Shown: one piece after another, positions 1 to 5,146 of the stretch
Position numbering within the stretch: position 1 is the stretch's first letter
Layout: each line of letters begins with the position of its first letter
The notes under the pieces: generated by a model
Told to the model about the DNA's origin: nothing
What the model saw: only the letters and a program-made list of their open reading frames with translations
Databases searched by the model: none
Source: Pseudomonadota bacterium
GTDB lineage: Bacteria; Pseudomonadota; Gammaproteobacteria; Steroidobacterales; Woeseiaceae
NCBI GenBank assembly: GCA_022565135.1
Contig: JADFKA010000154.1
Coordinates: forward strand, 1-5,146
Length of the DNA: 5,146 nucleotides
Direction of reading: 5' to 3'
Program-made: the position numbers and the translations under genes

Positions 1-1776
1 GTTGACTGTCAGTGGGCGTGTCCCGCACATACTGACGTTCCGCAGTATATTCGGCTCATTGCCCAGGGCCGCTTCAGCGATGCTTATATTCTAAACCGCG
101 AATCGAATGTCTTTCCGGGTATTCTCGGTCGGGTTTGCGACCGTCCTTGCGAATCGGCATGCAGGCGCGTCCGCATTGAGGACAAGCCGGTTGCAATCTG
201 CCGACTAAAACGTGTCGCGTCCGATCACCGCGGCGACATCTCTGATCGTCTGCCTAAAGGCGCTGACCAAAGCAATGGCAAGAAAGTTGCGTTGCTTGGA
301 GCCGGTTGTGCTTCGTTAACCGTTGCGAACGACCTGCGACCCCTTGGATACGAAGTAACCATATTCGAGGCAATGAATACGGCCGGCGGCCTGATGCGCA
401 CCAACATTCCGCAATTCAGGCTGCCACCGAAAGTGCTGGATGAGGAGATCGCTTACGTCATCGATATGGGCGTTGACCTCAAGCTCAATCATAAAATTAA
501 TAGCATGAAGGCATTGCTGGACGATGGCTTTGATGCTGTTTTTGTCGGTACTGGTGCGCCGCGCGGTAAAAACCTCGAAATACCAGGTCGGTATGACAGT
601 GACAACATAGTGATCGGCATCGAGTGGCTGGAATCCGTGGCGTTCGACCATGTTGATAATATCGGCAAGCGCGTCCTGATAATCGGTGTCGGCAATACGG
701 CAATGGATTGTTGCCGGACGTCGCTGCGACTCGGAGCTGAAAACGTCAAGGTCATGGCGCGTAAGCCGCGCGCTTTTTTCAAAGCATCGGCTTGGGAGCT
801 CGAAGATGCTGAAGAAGAATTTGTTGAAATACTCGTTAATCATTCGCCGAAGAACTTCATCATCGAGGACGGCAAACTCGTTGGCATGACGTTCGAATTG
901 ATGGAGTACAAGTTTGACGACGACGGTCGTATCGATCGTGGCACATTGATCGGCGAGAAAATCATACCGTGTGACGATGTCATTTTGGCCATTGGCCAGG
1001 AAAACGCATTCCCGTGGGTCGAACGCGATATAGGCATAGAATTCGATGCATGGGAATGTCCGATCGTTGATAAGACGACGATGATGTGTTCTCGCGATGG
1101 TGTTTTCTTTGGCGGGGACTCCGCGTTCGGCCCCAAAAATATCATCTGGGCGGTGGCGCACGGCCACGAGGCGGCCATATCCATGCATAAGTACTGCCAG
1201 AGCGAAAGTCTCAACGATCGCCTGCCAATGGGTATCAATCTCCTGAGCCAGAAGATGGGCATGCATGAGTGGAGCTTTTCCAACGATTACGATCCGACGT
1301 CCCGTCGACTGATGCCACATGTCGATCTCAAGAAGCGATTTAAGAAACTCGACATCGAAGTTGAACTGGGCTTTACGGCGGAGCAGGCGACCAGCGAAGT
1401 TGAGCGGTGTCTGAATTGCGATATTCAAACCGTGTTCGCTGCTGAACTTTGTATCGAGTGTGATGCATGCATCGACATATGTCCGGTGAATTGCCTGACA
1501 ATCACTGACGATGGCGATGAGCAGGATCTCAGGACGAGGCTTTCTGCACCCGCTGAAAATCTGGATCAGGCGCTCTATGTATCCGCGGACCTGCCACAAA
1601 CGGGCCGCGTGATGGTCAAAGACGAAGACCTGTGCGTGCATTGCAGCTTGTGCGCCGAGCGTTGTCCTACGGGGGCCTGGGATATGCAAAAATCCACGGT
1701 ACTGATCCCGTACGCGAGTGACGAGGCGGCGGGTGGCCAGGCGCTGTCGATGGCGCAGGATTCCCCTGTCTCTTAA
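1..1776 (+). CDS. GltD/NfnL-like FAD, NAD(P)-binding oxidoreductase with C-terminal 2[4Fe-4S] ferredoxin domain (5' partial)
   Basis: The reading frame is open from base 1 to the TAA at 1774-1776 (591 residues visible), so the start lies upstream; the TTG at 292 falls inside the FAD-binding motif and is not the start. Residues here count from base 1. The N-terminal GltD-type Fe-S region shows C3 and C7 followed by Pro, then C46, C50 and C54 in GRVCDRPCESAC, plus C67; the first CxxC of the usual GltD pattern should lie just before the window. FAD binding is shown by GAGCAS (100-105), E123 and GGD (371-373). The second nucleotide fold has GVGNTAMD (229-236), followed by R254, K255 and R257, which favour NADPH as in GltD (inference). 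After a CxxC pair (C470, C473) comes a ferredoxin domain with C484/487/490/494 and C545/548/551/555. No glutamate synthase large subunit is adjacent; the KOR subunits follow instead, so the likely role is electron transfer between KOR and NAD(P). It is cytosolic, with no signal peptide or membrane segment in the visible part. Confidence 0.9.
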   Translation, partial: VDCQWACPAHTDVPQYIRLIAQGRFSDAYILNRESNVFPGILGRVCDRPCESACRRVRIEDKPVAICRLKRVASDHRGDISDRLPKGADQSNGKKVALLGAGCASLTVANDLRPLGYEVTIFEAMNTAGGLMRTNIPQFRLPPKVLDEEIAYVIDMGVDLKLNHKINSMKALLDDGFDAVFVGTGAPRGKNLEIPGRYDSDNIVIGIEWLESVAFDHVDNIGKRVLIIGVGNTAMDCCRTSLRLGAENVKVMARKPRAFFKASAWELEDAEEEFVEILVNHSPKNFIIEDGKLVGMTFELMEYKFDDDGRIDRGTLIGEKIIPCDDVILAIGQENAFPWVERDIGIEFDAWECPIVDKTTMMCSRDGVFFGGDSAFGPKNIIWAVAHGHEAAISMHKYCQSESLNDRLPMGINLLSQKMGMHEWSFSNDYDPTSRRLMPHVDLKKRFKKLDIEVELGFTAEQATSEVERCLNCDIQTVFAAELCIECDACIDICPVNCLTITDDGDEQDLRTRLSAPAENLDQALYVSADLPQTGRVMVKDEDLCVHCSLCAERCPTGAWDMQKSTVLIPYASDEAAGGQALSMAQDSPVS

Positions 1777-1779
1777 GGA
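1775..1779 (+). promoter_or_regulatory. Shine-Dalgarno AAGGA deciding the alpha-subunit start
   Basis: AAGGA overlaps the TAA stop of the flavoprotein gene and ends six bases before the GTG at 1786. A TTG at 1780 would directly abut this site, leaving no spacing. The GTG start gives a protein beginning MPIINDVVIKIATVNGTG, which matches how I remember homologues beginning. The overlap of ribosome binding site and stop suggests translational coupling of the two genes. Confidence 0.7.
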
Positions 1780-1785
1780 TTGTTC

Positions 1786-3588
1786 GTGCCAATAATCAAC
1801 GACGTCGTCATCAAGATTGCTACGGTCAACGGTACCGGATCGGCCAGCGCTAACGGCCTGTTGATGAAATCCATTTTTCGTATGGGCATCCCGGTTGTCG
1901 GTAAAAATTTTTTCCCATCGAATATCCAGGGTCTGCCAACGTGGTATGAAATAAGAGTGACAGGCGATGGCTACCAGTCACGGTCTGATCGTGTCGATGT
2001 CATGGTTGCAATGAATGCGCAGACCTATGCACGCGATCTCGCGGATGTTTCGCCAGGCGGTTGGCTGATCTATGACTCGACATGGCCGCGAAGCAAGATG
2101 TTGAGTCGCGACGATATCACGGTGCATGGTGTTCCATTGTCAAAAATGTGCAATGAGAAATTCGAGGGCGTACGTGTGCGCATTCTCATGAAAAACATAG
2201 CTTACGTGGGTACGGTCGCAGCTTTACTTGATATTGACCTCGATACAATCACAACCTTGCTTGAAGAGACCTTCGCCGACAAGCAGCACATGATCGAATC
2301 CAATATGGAGGCAATCCGGCTGGGTTACGACTATGCGAATGAAAATTTCGTCTGTCCACTGCCACGGAGAGTGTCGCCGATGAACGGCACGCAGGGGCAC
2401 ATTGTCATAGACGGCAATACAGCCGCTGGCCTTGGTTGCATGTACGCGGGCGCGACAGTGGGTGCGTGGTATCCCATTACGCCATCGACTTCATTAATGG
2501 ACGCGTTTCGCTCATTCTGCATGAAGTATCGCGTGGACCCGGAGTCGGGCAAGCGTACCTACTGCATTATTCAGGCCGAAGACGAACTTGCTGCTATTGG
2601 TATGGTTCTCGGTGCGAGCTGGAACGGTGCTCGGTCGTTTACGCCGACCAGTGGGCCGGGCATATCGTTGATGAGCGAGTTTCTAGGCTACGCCTACTAT
2701 GCGGAGATTCCTGCGGTAGTTTTCAACGTGCAGCGCACGGGCCCGTCAACCGGAATGCCAACAAGAACACAACAGAGTGACCTGATGTGTTGCGCCTATG
2801 CGTCACATGGGGACACCAAACACGTGTTGTTGTTCCCAGCCGATCCGAACGAATGCTTTTACATGGCACTGTCCGCTTTCGATTTCGCCGAACGCCTGCA
2901 GACTCCTGTCATGGTGTTGTCGGATCTCGATATCGGCATGAACGACTGGATGGTTCCGGAGTTCGAGTTCGACGAGAACCATGTGCCGGATCGTGGCAAG
3001 GTCCTGACAGCGGACGAGCTCGACGACATGGAGGAGTTCCATCGCTATCTTGATGTTGACGGCGATGGAATTCCGTATCGGACCTTGCCGGGCGTGCACC
3101 CGACAGGGGCATACTTCACGCGCGGCTCCGGGCATACCAAGTATGGCGACTACACTGAGGATTCTGACAAATACCGGGACGTCGTCGATCGACTGCTCAT
3201 CAAGTGGGAGACGGCCAGATCGATACTTCCGGAGTCGGAAATACAGTACTCAGAACTGAACAAGGCAGCAATCCTGACAGTGGGCAGCGGACACGGAGCG
3301 TGCATAGAGGCGCTCGATCGATTGACCGAACAGAATATCGCCTTGAACTATTGTCGTGTGCGGGCGTTTCCGTTCAGCCATTCGACCCGGGAATTCATTG
3401 ATAAACACGAGGTCGTCTACGTTGTTGAGCAAAATCGGGACGCGCAACTGCGCACACTCCTGATGCTCGACATCGATGCCGATCCGGCGAAACTCATCTC
3501 ATTTCTACACTACGACGGCATGCCGTTGAATGCCGCCTTTGTGGTGGACAAGGTGCTTGAGCAAATCTCCAGGGGGCAGGCGGCTTAA
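1786..3588 (+). CDS. korA: 2-oxoacid:acceptor oxidoreductase, fused gamma-alpha subunit (KorA type)
   Basis: This is a 600-residue fused subunit of a CoA-dependent 2-oxoacid:ferredoxin oxidoreductase. Residues about 8-185 form the gamma domain, with NGTGSASAN (15-23) and KNFFPSNIQGLPTWYEIRV shortly after. A linker leads to the alpha pyrimidine-binding domain, which begins near GNTAAGLG (210-217) and carries the diagnostic YPITPSTS (229-236), QAEDE (263-267, with a Glu probably contacting TPP), TSGPG (288-292) and RTGPSTGMPT (317-326). A DVDGDG stretch (423-428) precedes IPYRTLPG. The C-terminal transketolase-C-like domain runs from about 493 and ends with HYDGMPL (575-581). No cysteine cluster motif is present, so the Fe-S chemistry sits in the partners. 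The length fits fused gamma-alpha proteins. The start is GTG 1786, chosen by its ribosome binding site. The gene lies 9 bp after the flavoprotein gene and 20 bp before the beta gene. The symbol rests on family resemblance; 2-oxoglutarate is the likely substrate, but pyruvate or another 2-oxoacid is not excluded. Confidence 0.93.
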   Translation: MPIINDVVIKIATVNGTGSASANGLLMKSIFRMGIPVVGKNFFPSNIQGLPTWYEIRVTGDGYQSRSDRVDVMVAMNAQTYARDLADVSPGGWLIYDSTWPRSKMLSRDDITVHGVPLSKMCNEKFEGVRVRILMKNIAYVGTVAALLDIDLDTITTLLEETFADKQHMIESNMEAIRLGYDYANENFVCPLPRRVSPMNGTQGHIVIDGNTAAGLGCMYAGATVGAWYPITPSTSLMDAFRSFCMKYRVDPESGKRTYCIIQAEDELAAIGMVLGASWNGARSFTPTSGPGISLMSEFLGYAYYAEIPAVVFNVQRTGPSTGMPTRTQQSDLMCCAYASHGDTKHVLLFPADPNECFYMALSAFDFAERLQTPVMVLSDLDIGMNDWMVPEFEFDENHVPDRGKVLTADELDDMEEFHRYLDVDGDGIPYRTLPGVHPTGAYFTRGSGHTKYGDYTEDSDKYRDVVDRLLIKWETARSILPESEIQYSELNKAAILTVGSGHGACIEALDRLTEQNIALNYCRVRAFPFSHSTREFIDKHEVVYVVEQNRDAQLRTLLMLDIDADPAKLISFLHYDGMPLNAAFVVDKVLEQISRGQAA

Positions 3589-3593
3589 GCCGC
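3580..3593. repeat. Perfect 14-bp palindrome over the alpha stop codon
   Basis: GCGGCTTAAGCCGC is its own reverse complement and contains the TAA stop (3586-3588). In RNA it could fold as a five-pair GC-rich stem with a UUAA tetraloop, immediately before the ribosome binding site of the beta gene (GGTGAG, 3594-3599). No U-run follows, so it is not an intrinsic terminator. It might tune translation or mark an RNA processing point; that role is inference. Confidence 0.6.
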
Positions 3594-3608
3594 GGTGAGA
3601 AGACGCAC

Positions 3609-4664
3609 ATGACCTATATCTCGAAGCCAGCAATCTCGCACCCGAAGATGCCGAAGAACAATCTCGGTCTGACGGCAAGGGACTACGAGGGCATGGTATC
3701 CACATTGTGCGCCGGATGCGGCCACGATTCGGTAACCGCTGCCATTATCCAGGCCGTATTCGAATTGGATATTGAACCCCATATGCTTGCGAAAATGAGT
3801 GGCATTGGTTGCTCGTCAAAGACTCCAGCGTACTTTGTCAGCCAGGCGCACGGTTTTAATGCGGTCCACGGACGCATGGCTTCGGTCACTACGGGAGCCT
3901 ATGCGGCCAATCGCAAGTTGACGTATATCGGAGTTTCGGGCGACGGCGATTCGTTGTCGATCGGTGCCGGACAATTCATTCATGCCATTCGGCGCAACCT
4001 GAATATGTGTTACATCATTGAGAACAATGGTGTGTATGGTCTGACAAAGGGCCAGTTTTCGGCGTCGGCCGATATCGGTAGTAGACCGAAGAAGGGACTG
4101 CCGAACCAGCAGGAGCCGATCGACTCAGTGAGTATCGCGCTGGGCCTCGGTGCGACCTACATCGCCCGCAGTTTTTCAGGGGACAAGGATCAGCTCGTGC
4201 CGTTGATCAAGGGTGCTCTGACGCACTCCGGCTTCGCCCTGGTTGATATTATCAGCCCATGCGTGACGTTCAACGATCACGAGGGTTCAACAAAGAGCTA
4301 TGCGCATACACGACAGTTCTATCATCATGTCGTTGATGTTGACTTCGTTCCACCAGCTAAAGAAATCAAAGCTGCGTACGACGAAGGATCTGCGATGTCG
4401 ATCGAGTTGCATGGCGGCAGCAAAATTGTCTTGCGCAAAATTGAAAAAGATTACGACCCGACAAGTCGAGCCGTTTCGTTCAAGTACCTGCGCGATCGGT
4501 TCAATGCGGGCGAAATAACGACCGGGCTGCTGTACATCGACAATTCCAGGAAGGAGATGCACGATCTCATGGGCAACAGCGATACGCCGCTATCTGAGCT
4601 TGCGCTGAACACGCTGCACCCCGGCAAAGAAGAGCTCAAGAAGATTCTCGATCGCTATCGATAG
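3609..4664 (+). CDS. korB: 2-oxoacid:acceptor oxidoreductase beta subunit, TPP and [4Fe-4S] binding (KorB type)
   Basis: This 351-residue catalytic subunit binds thiamine diphosphate and one [4Fe-4S] cluster. CAGCGH (C34, C37), GIGCSSK (C68) and SPC (C218) provide four cysteines with nearly the same spacing as the cluster ligands I recall for the Sulfolobus enzyme (12, 15, 46, 197). The TPP/Mg motif is GDGD (111-114) with NN at 139-140, followed by YGLTKGQ (143-149). K71, L145 and K147 align by constant offset with Sulfolobus residues K49, L123 and K125, reported to matter for 2-oxoacid recognition (from memory). The C-terminal part has DPTSR followed by TTGLLYID, a pattern I associate with KorB proteins. 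It is longer than archaeal beta subunits, as in other bacterial KorB. The start ATG 3609 has GGTGAG nine bases upstream. It is co-directional with and 20 bp behind the alpha gene, so almost certainly co-transcribed. Substrate choice (2-oxoglutarate favoured) remains inference. Confidence 0.93.
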   Translation: MTYISKPAISHPKMPKNNLGLTARDYEGMVSTLCAGCGHDSVTAAIIQAVFELDIEPHMLAKMSGIGCSSKTPAYFVSQAHGFNAVHGRMASVTTGAYAANRKLTYIGVSGDGDSLSIGAGQFIHAIRRNLNMCYIIENNGVYGLTKGQFSASADIGSRPKKGLPNQQEPIDSVSIALGLGATYIARSFSGDKDQLVPLIKGALTHSGFALVDIISPCVTFNDHEGSTKSYAHTRQFYHHVVDVDFVPPAKEIKAAYDEGSAMSIELHGGSKIVLRKIEKDYDPTSRAVSFKYLRDRFNAGEITTGLLYIDNSRKEMHDLMGNSDTPLSELALNTLHPGKEELKKILDRYR

Positions 4665-4665
4665 C
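4654..4665. repeat. Perfect 12-bp palindrome over the beta stop codon
   Basis: GCTATCGATAGC equals its own reverse complement and contains the TAG stop (4662-4664). As RNA it could form only a four-pair stem with a UCGA tetraloop. Its right arm overlaps the left arm of the terminator-like hairpin at 4663, so the two folds exclude each other. Confidence 0.55.
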
Positions 4666-4682
4666 CGCACGGATCGGCTTTT
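4663..4682 (+). terminator. Weak intrinsic-terminator-like hairpin after the beta gene
   Basis: AGCCG (4663-4667) pairs with CGGCT (4675-4679) around a seven-base loop and runs into a short T stretch (4679-4682). Its place at the end of the three-gene cluster fits a transcription end. The five-pair stem and only four T residues make it weak; Rho-dependent ending or partial read-through is possible. Confidence 0.4.
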
Positions 4683-4703
4683 CGACTAATATCAGGCACC
4701 GGC

Positions 4704-4723
4704 TTTCGCCTCAAACGGCGAAA
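4704..4723. repeat. Inverted repeat with 7-bp arms in the intergenic region
   Basis: TTTCGCC (4704-4710) and GGCGAAA (4717-4723) are perfect complements around a six-base TCAAAC loop. No T-run follows on either strand, so it is not a classic terminator. It may stabilise the 3' end of the upstream transcript or be a binding site. The sequence after it (about 4724-4761) is distinctly AT-rich. Confidence 0.45.
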
Positions 4724-4830
4724 ACTATTAATAAATGCGTAAAAAACAAGAAGTTAAATAGTTGCATCCAATCTGTGCCCGGCAGACATCTAGACGATGA
4801 GAACTGCTTTTGCAACATACAACTTTATAT

Positions 4831-4836
4831 AGGGAG
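4831..4836 (+). promoter_or_regulatory. Shine-Dalgarno AGGGAG deciding a GTG start
   Basis: AGGGAG ends eight bases before the GTG at 4845, a normal spacing. The next in-frame ATG (4857) would be 20 bases away, so GTG is preferred. No convincing sigma-70 promoter is seen in the 180-bp gap before it, although an AT-rich TTTATATA run at 4824-4831 lies just upstream. Confidence 0.65.
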
Positions 4837-4844
4837 ACGAGATA

Positions 4845-5146
4845 GTGGCTGAAGAAATGATACCGATCACAATGTTTGCCGGGATGACCATAGTGTTGTG
4901 CCTGTTTTTCTGGTTTCGATTCCGCATGCGCAATGACCTGCAGCTGACGATTCGTACAGCTATCGACAAAGGACAACAACTGACTCCCGAAATTATCGAG
5001 GGCCTTGGCAGGCCAAACCCACACAAACATCGGGATTTACGATTGGCATTGATCTGGATAGCGCTGGCGGCTGCGCTCACGGTATTCGGTTTTGCCATCC
5101 CAGATGATAGTGATGAGGCACAAATGGTGGTCTTGGGAATCGCTGC
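4845..5146 (+). CDS. Small membrane protein, DUF6249-like (3' partial)
   Basis: The frame is open from GTG 4845 to the window end (100 codons, no stop), so the C-terminus is missing. The visible protein begins MAEEMIPITMFAG. A first hydrophobic segment (about residues 6-24) is followed at once by a basic stretch (RFRMR), which suggests a short N-terminus outside and a cytoplasmic loop by the positive-inside rule. The loop has LTIRTAIDKGQQLTPEIIEGL, probably helical, then a basic HKHRDLR run. A second hydrophobic segment spans about 67-85, and a third may begin near 95. This layout, with an ‘AIDKG..LTPEII’ loop between two membrane helices, resembles DUF6249 proteins, whose function is not known and which I recall often lying beside ECF sigma factor genes. 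A 180-bp gap and a terminator-like hairpin separate it from the KOR cluster, so it is probably a separate transcription unit. Confidence 0.75.
   Translation, partial: MAEEMIPITMFAGMTIVLCLFFWFRFRMRNDLQLTIRTAIDKGQQLTPEIIEGLGRPNPHKHRDLRLALIWIALAAALTVFGFAIPDDSDEAQMVVLGIA

Noticed and set aside
316..1689. A 457-codon open frame on the minus strand opposite the flavoprotein gene
   Set aside because: Its codons are in exact register with the + strand codons, so its stops would correspond to TTA, CTA and TCA, which the + gene rarely uses. The opposite frame is therefore open as a by-product of codon bias. The + protein has clear FAD, NAD(P) and Fe-S motifs, and the minus product shows none.
292..1776. 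Flavoprotein starting at TTG 292
   Set aside because: This start would cut the FAD-binding strand and remove the N-terminal cysteine region, which is clearly present in the same frame back to base 1.
1..1776. Glutamate synthase small subunit (gltD) in nitrogen assimilation
   Set aside because: The fold matches, but the fused C-terminal ferredoxin domain, the altered FAD loop and the directly following KOR genes, with no gltB visible, point to a KOR-linked role.
1786..4664. Indolepyruvate or single-chain pyruvate:ferredoxin oxidoreductase
   Set aside because: Indolepyruvate enzymes carry TPP-binding and ferredoxin domains on the alpha chain, and single-chain PFOR is about 1200 residues. Here a fused gamma-alpha and a separate beta chain fit the Kor type.
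4724..4844. Possible sigma-70 promoter for the small membrane protein (TTAAAT at 4754, TTTATA at 4824, TTGCAT at 4762)
   Set aside because: No pair of -35 and -10 hexamers with acceptable match and 16-18 bp spacing was found; AT-richness alone is not enough to call one.
4790..5098. Minus-strand frames opposite the small membrane protein (4728-5030 and 4790-5098)
   Set aside because: They lack recognisable motifs or a convincing ribosome binding site, while the + strand frame has a good ribosome binding site and coherent membrane-protein layout.

Overview
The window carries a compact three-gene cluster for a 2-oxoacid:acceptor oxidoreductase (Kor/Oor type, probably acting on 2-oxoglutarate) and the start of an unrelated small membrane-protein gene. 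All genes are on the + strand. Protein style, moderately GC-rich coding DNA and the DUF6249-like neighbour suggest a proteobacterium, most likely a marine or sediment gammaproteobacterium. This is recognition from memory, not a database match, and the genus cannot be given.

Layout: (1) 1-1776 is the 3' part of a GltD/NfnL-like FAD and NAD(P)-binding oxidoreductase with a fused C-terminal 2[4Fe-4S] ferredoxin domain. Its start lies before base 1. (2) 1786-3588 is a fused gamma-alpha subunit, starting at a GTG nine bases after the previous stop. (3) 3609-4664 is the TPP- and [4Fe-4S]-binding beta subunit. (4) 4665-4844 is an intergenic stretch with a weak terminator-like hairpin, a second inverted repeat and an AT-rich leader. 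(5) 4845-5146 is the 5' part of a small membrane protein resembling DUF6249, cut off by the window end.

Proposed working: the alpha-beta pair oxidatively decarboxylates a 2-oxoacid to acyl-CoA and CO2 (or runs in reverse). Electrons leave through the beta-subunit cluster, pass to the ferredoxin domain fused to the flavoprotein, then through its N-terminal Fe-S region and FAD to NAD(P)+. No free ferredoxin gene lies in the visible cluster, which fits the fused ferredoxin domain acting as a dedicated carrier. The family assignments are strong. Substrate, direction, complex formation and cofactor preference are inference.

The most unusual features are the tailor-made NAD(P)-linked electron module joined to a ferredoxin-type KOR, and two perfect palindromes (14 and 12 bp) that each enclose a stop codon, those of the alpha and beta genes. 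I see no mobile element, CRISPR array, tRNA or rRNA.
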